Below are positions 6,547 to 12,334 of a stretch of DNA of 12,334 bases, one piece after another. The number at the start of each line of letters is the position of its first letter. The first letter of the stretch is position 1. The notes under the pieces were generated by a model, which saw only the letters and a list, made by a program, of their open reading frames with translations, ran no database searches and had not been told where the DNA came from. The stretch comes from Bacillota bacterium (GTDB lineage: Bacteria; Bacillota; Proteinivoracia; UBA4975), in the NCBI GenBank assembly GCA_012727415.1, contig JAAYHI010000155.1, forward strand, positions 1 to 12,334. The letters run 5' to 3'. The position numbers were made by a program, and so were the translations under genes.

Positions 6547-7088
6547 GCAACCTGAGAAGCAAAATCGTCAATCCAAAATACCTTATCTGCCAAATTTAAC
6601 AGGTCGGGGGATATCCCCCAGCGAAACACGCACAGCTCTATGCGCTTGCGGCACACTTTGCCCGCATGATAAAGAGCGTCCTTCAGGTCGCCATCTCCTG
6701 AAGATAGAATTAGATTATCATACTGGTCTTGATCGGCCCTCCGCACAATCAGGGTCGCTAAGCCTACGTCGACCCCTTTTTGCATCTGCAAAGTAAATTT
6801 CCGTGCGCAGTGAGGGCACTCAAAATCTCTTTGTTTAAGTTTATATAAGTTGACATTTAAACCTGGACCAATCGGAACGGGCGTCTGCAGCCATACATGG
6901 AAACCACTTTGATCCTCCGACGGCGGATTTTGAGTACTATTAAGATACCAAGCGTCATCAATTGGCCCGAATTGCTCCAGCCACAGTCGCAATTTGAGAT
7001 AATCAAAATTGTAATCGGCACCCACTGACTCCTGGGCATTAAAAAGATAGGCGGCGTCAATAAGCCACATGGTTCTGCCTTCTCGCAT
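6540..7088 (-). CDS. NYN (PIN-like, LabA/DUF88) domain protein, putative ribonuclease
   Basis: A 182-residue protein of the NYN family, which shares the PIN-like nuclease fold. Acidic residues expected to bind metal are visible: D11 in WLIDAAYLFN, D107 in KGVDVGLATLI, and D132/D134 in LILSSGDGDL. A CPHC pair (91-94) sits just before the KGVD motif and may be half of a metal-binding insertion; further cysteines are C146 and C153. The start is the ATG preceded by GGGAGGGGGGGAG. The frame could run upstream to 7169, but that segment contains a good promoter, so I rejected it. LabA-like proteins act on RNA in several bacteria, but the target here is unknown. It lies last in the minus-strand block and converges on Sua5. 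Confidence 0.85.
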   Translation of the reverse strand: MREGRTMWLIDAAYLFNAQESVGADYNFDYLKLRLWLEQFGPIDDAWYLNSTQNPPSEDQSGFHVWLQTPVPIGPGLNVNLYKLKQRDFECPHCARKFTLQMQKGVDVGLATLIVRRADQDQYDNLILSSGDGDLKDALYHAGKVCRKRIELCVFRWGISPDLLNLADKVFWIDDFASQVAK

Positions 7089-7140
7089 TTTCTCCCCCCC
7101 CTCCCAATCAAATTTGCGCAAAAGACTGCACCTACTAACC

Positions 7141-7169
7141 ATGTTATGCTCATCCACCGGGGTTGTCAA
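7141..7169 (-). promoter_or_regulatory. Promoter of the NYN gene
   Basis: A perfect TTGACA (7164-7169) and TAACAT (7141-7146) with a 17-base spacer on the minus strand. The -35 box directly touches the stop codon of the dehydrogenase gene. The transcript would start near 7134, about 46 bases ahead of the ATG. Confidence 0.75.
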
Positions 7170-8129
7170 TTAAATACCCTTAACCGGATTGAAGGGCTCC
7201 CTCCCTGCCAGCACTTCGCGAACATTGGCAGCAGCCATTTCCGCCATCTTCAGCCTCGTCTGGCGGGAGGCACTGCCAATATGAGGCAACAACACTACAT
7301 TGTCCAAAGCCAATAAATTTGGGTGTATCCTTGGTTCCTCGGCATATACATCGAAGCCGGCAGCGGCAAGGCGGCCCCTGGCAAGCATGCTGGCCAAACA
7401 AGCCTCATCGACAACGGGTCCTCGGGATGTATTTACCAGCACGGCAGTAGGCTTCAGCAACTCAAGATGTTTTGCATCCAAAAGTCCACGGGTGTCAGGG
7501 GTTAGGGGCAGGTGGAGGGATACATAATCGCTGGTGGCCAGCAGCGACTTGAGGTCTACCCGGCGCGCCCCTTCCTGGCTCTCAAATTCGGGGCGGGGGC
7601 TGCGGTTATAGTAGATTACTTTCATACCAAACCCCTTAGCCCTGCGGGCAGTGGCCTGGCCTATTCGCCCTGCACCCACAATGCCCAGGGTTGCCCCCCA
7701 GAAGTCTCCGCCTAAGAACAGAGTGGGATGCCAGCCTTTAAACTTTCCAGCGCGGGTAAATTTATCTGCGGCTACAACGTGGCGGGAAGCAGCCAGCAGC
7801 AAAGCCCAGGCAATATCCGCCGTTGCTTCTGTAAGCACTCCTGGAGTGTTGGTAACCCAAATGCCGACTTTTGCCGCTGCAGTGATGTCAATATTATCAT
7901 AGCCCACGGCGTAGTTGGCGAAAATTTTGACCTTCCCCGCAGCGGCATGAATGATTTCGGCGTCGATTTTGTCGCTGAGCAGGGATATTACTGCATCATA
8001 TTCTTTCACTTTCGCCATTAATTCTTCTCTGGACAGGGGGCGATCTTCGGAATTGACATCCACCTGATGCTCTGCCAGGCAGTCCAGGCCTCCGGCAGGC
8101 AATTCCCGGGTAACATAGACTTTTCCCAT
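7170..8129 (-). CDS. D-2-hydroxyacid dehydrogenase (glyoxylate/hydroxypyruvate reductase type)
   Basis: A 319-residue cytoplasmic NAD(P)H-dependent dehydrogenase that interconverts 2-oxo acids and D-2-hydroxy acids; closest in pattern to glyoxylate/hydroxypyruvate reductase (D-glycerate dehydrogenase). The Rossmann motif is GIVGAGRIGQA (149-159). N175-R176 at the end of the second strand suggests NADPH use. The catalytic triad is visible as R236 (NTSRGPVVDE), E265 (AEEP) and H283 (LPHIGSAS). The substrate-side loop has NYAVGYDNID (72-81). ATG is preceded by AAAGGAGAT. It follows the aminotransferase after a hairpin that probably reduces read-through, and no separate promoter is evident. The exact substrate cannot be fixed from sequence; glycerate or glyoxylate use would fit the glycine context. 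Confidence 0.9.
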   Translation of the reverse strand: MGKVYVTRELPAGGLDCLAEHQVDVNSEDRPLSREELMAKVKEYDAVISLLSDKIDAEIIHAAAGKVKIFANYAVGYDNIDITAAAKVGIWVTNTPGVLTEATADIAWALLLAASRHVVAADKFTRAGKFKGWHPTLFLGGDFWGATLGIVGAGRIGQATARRAKGFGMKVIYYNRSPRPEFESQEGARRVDLKSLLATSDYVSLHLPLTPDTRGLLDAKHLELLKPTAVLVNTSRGPVVDEACLASMLARGRLAAAGFDVYAEEPRIHPNLLALDNVVLLPHIGSASRQTRLKMAEMAAANVREVLAGREPFNPVKGI

Positions 8130-8150
8130 AAAAATCTCCTTTCTTTTGCC

Positions 8151-8185
8151 AAAAACCAGGGAGGCCGGATTTGATCCGGCTTCCC
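8151..8185 (-). terminator. Hairpin with T-run after ornithine aminotransferase
   Basis: On the minus strand GGGA-A-GCCGGAT pairs with ATCCGGC-C-TCCC around a CAA loop, then TGG and TTTTT. The stem is strong, but the T-run starts 3 bases late and the only opposing bulge is a mismatch, so termination may be partial. No separate promoter for the dehydrogenase is evident, so some read-through is likely needed. Confidence 0.6.
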
Positions 8186-8191
8186 TTTTCC

Positions 8192-9379
8192 TTAGCCCAG
8201 GACCCTGCGCACCCTTTTCAGGGCCCAGTCGATTTCTTCTTTGCTGATAACCAGGGGCGGCGCAAAGCGAATGACATTCTCATGGGTCTCCTTGCACAGG
8301 ATGCCTTCCTCCTTAAGGCGTTCACAATATGGACGCGCTTTGCAGTCCAGGACAACCCCAATGAACAATCCTTTTCCCCTGACCTCTATTATCCGGGGAT
8401 TGTCAATCTTTTTCAGCTCCGCCATGAGATAGGCCCCCAGCTCCAGGGAGCGCTCCACGAGTTTTTCCTCTTGAATTACTTCCATGGCAGCGAGGGCGCA
8501 GGCACAGCCCAGGGGGTTGCCGCCAAAGGTAGAACCGTGGGAACCGGGATTGAATAAGTCCATAAATTCACTGCTGGCAGCCACTGCGGAAACGGGTATA
8601 ACCCCACCACCCATAGCCTTGCCCATAATGTATACATCGGGGTCTACATCTTCCCACATGCAGCAGAAGAGTTTGCCGGTGCGGCCGAAGCCCGTCTGGA
8701 TTTCGTCTGCCATGAGCAGGACATTGTGTTCCCTGCAGATTTCTGCAGCTTGACGGAGGTACCCTTCAGGAGGCACAACAACCCCGGCCTCCCCTTGAAT
8801 GGGCTCCACCAGGAAAGCAGCGGTATTAGGAGTAATGGCAGCCTTTAATGCTTCGATATCCCCATAGGGGATAATTTTGAATCCCGGGGTGAGCGGGCCA
8901 AATCCCCGGTAGTAATCCGGAGTCGAGGAAAATGAAATAACTGTAGTAGTGCGGCCATGGAAGTTGCCCTCGCAGACGATGATCTCTGCCTTGTCATCGG
9001 GAACGGCTTTGATATCATAGGCCCAGCGGCGTGCCCCCTTGATGGCGGTTTCAACTGCTTCGGCGCCGGTGTTCATGATGAGCACCTTTTCTTTGCCGGT
9101 CAGCTCCGCAACCTTCTTGCAGAAAGGCCCTAACTGGTCATTGTGGAAGGCCCGGGAAGTAAGGGTAACCCTGTCCAGCTGGTCTTTGACTGCCTGAATG
9201 ATTTTCGGATGGCGGTGGCCCTGATTAAGGGCGGAGTATGAACTGAGCATATCCATGTACTTATTGCCTTCAGGGTCGGTAACCCATACTCCCTCCGCCT
9301 TGGCAATGACAATGGGCAAGGGCAAATAATTGGGGGCGGAATACTGATTAGTAATATCAAGTATTTTCTGGCTTCTCAA
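8192..9379 (-). CDS. rocD: Ornithine aminotransferase (ornithine-oxo-acid transaminase)
   Basis: A class III, PLP-dependent transaminase moving the delta-amino group of ornithine to 2-oxoglutarate to give glutamate semialdehyde, which links arginine/ornithine and proline metabolism. The sequence follows RocD closely: SYSALNQGHRHPKI (47-60), TSRAFHNDQLGPF (74-86), MNTGAEAVETAIK (102-114), ADEIQTGFGRTG (224-235), PLP lysine K254 in GKAMGGGVIPVS, and STFGGNPLG (283-291). The frame runs 37 codons further upstream, into the guanylate kinase gene. I take TTG at 9379, 8 bases after AGGAGG; GTG at 9382 (5 bases) is nearly as good. Either gives about 395 residues, the usual length. It may share a transcript with the DUF2500 and guanylate kinase genes. 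Confidence 0.93.
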   Translation of the reverse strand: MRSQKILDITNQYSAPNYLPLPIVIAKAEGVWVTDPEGNKYMDMLSSYSALNQGHRHPKIIQAVKDQLDRVTLTSRAFHNDQLGPFCKKVAELTGKEKVLIMNTGAEAVETAIKGARRWAYDIKAVPDDKAEIIVCEGNFHGRTTTVISFSSTPDYYRGFGPLTPGFKIIPYGDIEALKAAITPNTAAFLVEPIQGEAGVVVPPEGYLRQAAEICREHNVLLMADEIQTGFGRTGKLFCCMWEDVDPDVYIMGKAMGGGVIPVSAVAASSEFMDLFNPGSHGSTFGGNPLGCACALAAMEVIQEEKLVERSLELGAYLMAELKKIDNPRIIEVRGKGLFIGVVLDCKARPYCERLKEEGILCKETHENVIRFAPPLVISKEEIDWALKRVRRVLG

Positions 9380-9462
9380 CACTTGCTCCTCCTCATTTGA
9401 TATACTTGGCCTGTCCGGCCTTGCAGGGAGATGTGAGTTCTTCCTCTTCCAGTATTCGCCAC

Positions 9463-10098
9463 TCAGTCCCTGTTTTCCTTTTGTTGGCAAGTATTTTTAT
9501 ACGCACTGATTATCTTATTGGCGTGGGCTAAATTTGCATTGCGCTGGTGACTGATGAGTTCTGCCCGGACCAGGGCTTCGACCTCCTTTAGGGCACGGTC
9601 TTTACAGTCGTTGACAATAATATAGGTGTAATCATTGGCATGTTCTAACTGCTCCAGGGCATTGGCTAGGCGGGAAGGCAAATTGTCCACCCGCGAGCGG
9701 CCGAGAATTCTCTTCTTAATCTCTTCCAGGGACGGGGGGACCAGGAAAAATGAGGCGATTCTTATGTCCTTGTACACGCGACGGTATGTGCGATGGCCCT
9801 TCCAATCCATCTCCATAATCTTGATGTTGCCATCAGAGAAGAGATCGGAAGGAGAACCGTAATAATAATCATTGTATACTTGCTCGTACTCAAGAATCTC
9901 GCCGCTTTTCACTTTGGCAAAGAAATCCTCCTCCCCGACAAACCGATAATCAACCCCCTCGCGCTCGTGGGGACGCGGTGCCCTGGTAGTGTACGTAACT
10001 ACCTTTTTTATTTGGGGAAATCTCTTGTAAATATGGGTCATTACGGTGTTTTTGCCTGCCCCGGAAGGCCCGGTGACTATAAACAGCAACTTGTTCAA
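9463..10098 (-). CDS. Guanylate kinase, divergent
   Basis: A 211-residue P-loop kinase of the guanylate kinase family, converting GMP and ATP to GDP and ADP. Visible motifs: Walker A GPSGAGKNT (10-18), TTRAPRPHEREGVDYRF (37-53), EYEQVYNDYYYGSP (69-82) and VPPSLEEIKKRI (119-130), followed by an R-rich lid. Departures from the usual enzyme: GKNT instead of GKGT/GKST, H for G in PRPHE, YYYGSP for YYGTP, and MDWKGHR where D-V-Q-G is common. Clostridial gmk normally lies beside rpoZ, whereas here it lies between DUF2500 and rocD genes, so this may be a second copy or a specialised relative. The TTG start is 8 bases after GGAGGG, and 21 bases separate it from the DUF2500 gene. Confidence 0.82.
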   Translation of the reverse strand: MNKLLFIVTGPSGAGKNTVMTHIYKRFPQIKKVVTYTTRAPRPHEREGVDYRFVGEEDFFAKVKSGEILEYEQVYNDYYYGSPSDLFSDGNIKIMEMDWKGHRTYRRVYKDIRIASFFLVPPSLEEIKKRILGRSRVDNLPSRLANALEQLEHANDYTYIIVNDCKDRALKEVEALVRAELISHQRNANLAHANKIISAYKNTCQQKENRD

Positions 10099-10119
10099 AT
10101 TATATTCCCTCCACCCTGA

Positions 10120-10470
10120 TTATAGACGCGCCCGTTGGAAATCGTGGAATCTGGTGCCCTGCCAGGTAAGGGTGCCAGTATCCCCCGGGGCAACTTCCCC
10201 GTAAACCTTGCCCGAGACCATGAATTCCTGACGTTCGCCGTTTTCAAATTCAAAAGTAATATAGTAGCTGGTATTGGCGCTGCTGGTGTTGCCCCCTCCC
10301 CATACATGAGTGCGCTTATCCTTCACCAGCACGGGGTCGCTGTAAACAGGCTGCTTGCGGTTTTTTGACGACTGGCCGCTGGACCGGAAAATTAAAAAGA
10401 GGAAGACACCCAGAATAAGGACAAAGACAACTATGACCAAAATGGCAGACCACGCTAATAACATTGACAT
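10120..10470 (-). CDS. DUF2500 family membrane-anchored protein
   Basis: A 116-residue protein with one N-terminal membrane helix (about residues 5-29) and a soluble beta-rich domain. The soluble part carries the DUF2500 signature: KDKRTHVWGGG (50-60), YYITFEFENGERQEF (69-83) and GDTGTLTWQGTRFHDFQR (96-113). The family function is unknown. The helix is followed by basic residues, so the domain's side of the membrane is not certain. ATG is preceded by AAGGAGGTAGGG. It has its own extended -10 promoter, leads the transcription unit, and is followed closely by the guanylate kinase gene. Confidence 0.88.
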   Translation of the reverse strand: MSMLLAWSAILVIVVFVLILGVFLFLIFRSSGQSSKNRKQPVYSDPVLVKDKRTHVWGGGNTSSANTSYYITFEFENGERQEFMVSGKVYGEVAPGDTGTLTWQGTRFHDFQRARL

Positions 10471-10491
10471 TTCCCTACCTCCTTGTACAGC

Positions 10492-10500
10492 ATTATAGCA
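10492..10500 (-). promoter_or_regulatory. Extended -10 promoter of the DUF2500-guanylate kinase unit
   Basis: TGC directly followed by TATAAT on the minus strand. No -35 box is evident because the upstream bases belong to the terminator of the flavodiiron gene. The transcript would start near 10485, about 15 bases before the ATG. Confidence 0.75.
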
Positions 10501-10522
10501 AAAATGGCCCTGAAAGGGCCAT
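10500..10522 (-). terminator. Intrinsic terminator of the flavodiiron protein gene
   Basis: ATGGCCCT/AGGGCCAT stem of 8 base pairs with a 3-base loop, starting at the last base of the stop codon area, followed by a short T-run. Its T-run runs directly into the next promoter. Confidence 0.85.
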
Positions 10523-11715
10523 TAACCTTTAATCTTTGTTCCCAGAGCAAAGCCCCAATCCCGGCATTTTCCCAGGAACTCTTCATCGGGAGCCCACTGG
10601 ACTTTGAGGGAATCCAGGGCTAACTCAACTTTGCCTTCGGCCAGCTGTTTTTCGATACTTTCCACTGCGCCGCCCCGCCAGCCGTAAGAACCGAAGGCTG
10701 CCCCCAGCTTGCCGGCAGGTTTCAGGCCTTTTACTTCTTCTAAAAAGGCCGCCACCGGCACCAGCATATCATTGTTGATGGTGGAAGATCCTACAACAAT
10801 AGCCTTGGCCTCCAGGAGTTGGGCCATAATATCGTTGGAATCACTGGCAGAGGCCTTAAACAGGACAGCAGATACTCCTGCCCGGGCAATGCCCTCTAAG
10901 ATAGCGCGGGTCATTTTTTCGGTGCTTCCCCACATGGTGTCGTAAACAACCAGGGCTTTGGGGTCAGCCTCTGCATTTGCCCAGCGACTATACGCCTCAA
11001 GGATTTTCTCGGGATGGGAGCGCCAGATGATGCCATGGGAGGGGGCAATGATTTTTATGTCCAGATTCATGGCCAGGATGTCTTTGAGCTTGTTGGCCAC
11101 AATCTTGCTGAAAGGAGTGAGGATATTGGCATAATACTTTTGGGCTTCCGCCATGATATCTTCCATGGGGTTTTGATCATCAAAGGGATGGGACCAGGCC
11201 AAATGCTGGCCAAAGGCATCATTGGACAGCAGCAGTTGTTTTTGAGGGATATAGGTAATCATGTTGTCGGGCCAATGCATCATAGGTGTTTCAATAAACC
11301 GCAGGGTATGGTGACCCAACTCGAGACTGTCACCGGTTTTCACAATCTTCCAGGTCCACCCGTCGGTATCAAAGTAACGCACCAGCCCTTCCCGGGCCTT
11401 GGCAGTGCACACCACAGTTGCCTGGGGATATATATTCATGATTTCCGGAAGGGCCCCGGAGTGGTCCGGTTCAATGTGGTTGACAATGACGTAGTCTATA
11501 GCGGTCAAACCATCAATTTGTTTAAGGTTGGCAATCAGTTCCGCCGCGAAGGGGAGATGGACGGTATCCACCAGGGCGGTCTTGTCATCCTTGATAATGT
11601 ATGCATTATATGTAGTTCCCCTGTGCGTCGAATAAGAGGGCCCATGGAAAGAACGAATATCCCAGTCAACAGCACCAACTGACCATATGTCAGGTACAAC
11701 TCTATAAATTGCCAT
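10522..11715 (-). CDS. Class A flavodiiron protein (FprA-type O2/NO reductase)
   Basis: A 397-residue cytoplasmic enzyme that reduces O2 to water and/or NO to N2O, protecting anaerobes. The beta-lactamase-like domain (about 1-250) has all diiron ligands: H80-x-E82-x-D84-H85 (HIEPDH), H147, D166 and H227 (APSHGIIWR). The C-terminal flavodoxin domain (about 254-397) begins VVYDTMWGSTEKMTRAI with the FMN phosphate loop and also shows GSSTINND and GSYGWRGGA. Length and domain order are those of class A, without a rubredoxin or reductase fusion, so it would need a separate rubredoxin or other donor, not seen here. ATG follows AAGGAGGAGG. It is a single-gene transcript with its own promoter and terminator. 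O2 versus NO preference cannot be read from sequence. Confidence 0.95.
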   Translation of the reverse strand: MAIYRVVPDIWSVGAVDWDIRSFHGPSYSTHRGTTYNAYIIKDDKTALVDTVHLPFAAELIANLKQIDGLTAIDYVIVNHIEPDHSGALPEIMNIYPQATVVCTAKAREGLVRYFDTDGWTWKIVKTGDSLELGHHTLRFIETPMMHWPDNMITYIPQKQLLLSNDAFGQHLAWSHPFDDQNPMEDIMAEAQKYYANILTPFSKIVANKLKDILAMNLDIKIIAPSHGIIWRSHPEKILEAYSRWANAEADPKALVVYDTMWGSTEKMTRAILEGIARAGVSAVLFKASASDSNDIMAQLLEAKAIVVGSSTINNDMLVPVAAFLEEVKGLKPAGKLGAAFGSYGWRGGAVESIEKQLAEGKVELALDSLKVQWAPDEEFLGKCRDWGFALGTKIKG

Positions 11716-11744
11716 GACCTGCCTCCTCCTTAAGAATTATTCTC

Positions 11745-11774
11745 ATTATATCACAACCCCTTTCCCTAAACCAA
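11745..11774 (-). promoter_or_regulatory. Promoter of the flavodiiron protein gene
   Basis: TTGGTT (11769-11774), an 18-base spacer, then TGA-TATAAT (11745-11750), an extended -10 box, on the minus strand. Transcription would begin near 11738, just ahead of the ribosome binding site. The -35 box ends 5 bases from the first hairpin repeat. Confidence 0.8.
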
Positions 11775-11779
11775 AAATA

Positions 11780-11863
11780 GCGGCAGACAAAGCTTTCCGT
11801 TCAGCTGTGGCAAAAATAAGCCTTTTTCAGCCTGCCCTGTAGTAAGAGCGCTTTGTCTGCCGC
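11780..11863. repeat. Long-hairpin repeat element, copy 1
   Basis: A perfect 14-base inverted repeat, GCGGCAGACAAAGC and GCTTTGTCTGCCGC, encloses a 56-base centre. The centre shares CTTTCC, CAGCTGTG and AGCCTTTTTCAGCCTGCC with copy 2. There is no reading frame and no T-run after the stem. It lies 5 bases from the -35 box of the flavodiiron promoter. Confidence 0.85.
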
Positions 11864-11913
11864 ATTATTATAGTACCCAGATTAAATGCTCTATTATGCA
11901 GCCACTTTTTGGC

Positions 11914-11997
11914 CAGCGGCAGGCGGAACTTTCCTCCCAGCTGTGACTTAAGTAGCCTTTTTCAGCCTGCCGTGTGCTCGGCTTCCGCTTGCCGCTG
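11914..11997. repeat. Long-hairpin repeat element, copy 2
   Basis: A 15-base inverted repeat with one mismatch, CAGCGGCAGGCGGAA and TTCCGCTTGCCGCTG, around the same core as copy 1. The two copies have the same orientation, start about 136 bases apart, and are separated by about 50 unrelated AT-rich bases. TATTATG occurs on both sides (11892-11898 and 12003-12009), a possible but weak target-site duplication. Confidence 0.85.
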
Positions 11998-12031
11998 CCC
12001 TGTATTATGTCCCCCCAGGGGTACAATATTC

Positions 12032-12334
12032 TTACACATCGGCATAGCTGGCGAGATTTTCACCCGCCAGCTCAATTTCCGCATGTCGCCAGAAGTCCTG
12101 AGTGAGCTTAAGCCTCTCCTTAAAGATTTGCTTGCCGGTTTTTGTGTAAAAGGTGAGATTCTCCAGATTGCTGAGTTCTTTTATGCCCTGGCGGAAGGCA
12201 CCCCGATAGTCCATGCCCACCCTGCCGGCATAAATCCCCACAGAGAGAATGCCTAAAGCCCCCACCTCATCCAGGCGGTCGGCATCTTTCAAGACCAGGG
12301 TTTCAAGACCCAAGTCATCCTGATGGGTATCCAA
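12032..12334 (-). CDS. HD-domain phosphohydrolase, C-terminal part (runs off window)
   Basis: The last 100 residues or so of a metal-dependent HD-superfamily hydrolase. The diagnostic stretch is LVLKDADRLDEVGALGILS near the start of the visible part, containing the final metal-binding aspartate region of the YedJ/YpgQ-like branch. The following helical tail (KELSNLENLTFYTKTGKQ) also fits that group. The first half with the HD dyad lies outside the window, and the first visible codon is not a believable start. Relatives hydrolyse nucleotides or nucleotide-like phosphates; the substrate is unknown. No T-tailed terminator follows; the hairpin repeats begin 35 bases downstream. Confidence 0.8.
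   Translation of the reverse strand: MDTHQDDLGLETLVLKDADRLDEVGALGILSVGIYAGRVGMDYRGAFRQGIKELSNLENLTFYTKTGKQIFKERLKLTQDFWRHAEIELAGENLASYADV

Noticed and set aside
7089..7169. Upstream extension of the NYN gene
   Set aside because: The extension coincides with a TTGACA/TAACAT promoter and adds residues atypical for the family.
9383..9490. Upstream extension of rocD overlapping the guanylate kinase gene
   Set aside because: RocD proteins normally begin near the LRSQKILD stretch, and AGGAGG lies just before the later start.
11780..11997. CRISPR array
   Set aside because: Only two units, 84 bases long with long inverted arms and no regular spacers; no cas genes.
12010..12028. Terminator after the HD-domain gene (CCCCTGGGG palindrome)
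   Set aside because: The stem has almost no room for a loop and no T-run follows on the minus strand.

Overview
The window looks like a chromosomal segment of an anaerobic, amino-acid-fermenting member of the Clostridia (Firmicutes) with moderate G+C. The reasons are the start of a Stickland glycine reductase operon behind a tandem glycine riboswitch, a class A flavodiiron protein (an anaerobe's O2/NO defence), strong AGGAGG-type ribosome binding sites, consensus TATAAT promoters and several TTG starts. I cannot name a genus from sequence alone.

Region 1 (about 1-3262, minus strand) is the 5' part of a grd operon: promoter, tandem glycine aptamers, intrinsic terminator, then grdX, trxB, trxA and grdE. 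Glycine would raise expression of the electron-delivery pair (TrxB/TrxA) and of the reductase subunit precursor. Two oddities stand out. TrxB carries an extra C-terminal thioredoxin-fold domain whose two cysteines are replaced. GrdE is cut off abruptly about 100 residues early, 44 bases from the window edge, so grdA and the rest of the operon are not seen here.

Region 2 (about 3263-3700) has no standard gene but holds a convincing small minus-strand reading frame whose best start is a CTG codon. Region 3 (3692-6546, plus strand) holds a SpoU/TrmH-type RNA methyltransferase with its own promoter and terminator. It is followed by a second transcription unit with a CPBP membrane protease homologue and the tRNA t6A synthesis enzyme Sua5/TsaC. 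A bidirectional hairpin ends that unit against the convergent minus-strand block.

Region 4 (6540-11774, minus strand) reads, in transcription order: flavodiiron protein, terminator, a new extended -10 promoter, a DUF2500 membrane protein, a divergent guanylate kinase, ornithine aminotransferase, a likely terminator, a D-2-hydroxyacid dehydrogenase, then an NYN-domain nuclease-like protein with its own promoter.

Region 5 (11775-12031) contains two copies of an approximately 80-bp long-hairpin element with an almost unchanged core and stem arms that differ by compensating base changes. Region 6 is the C-terminal part of an HD-domain phosphohydrolase running off the window end.
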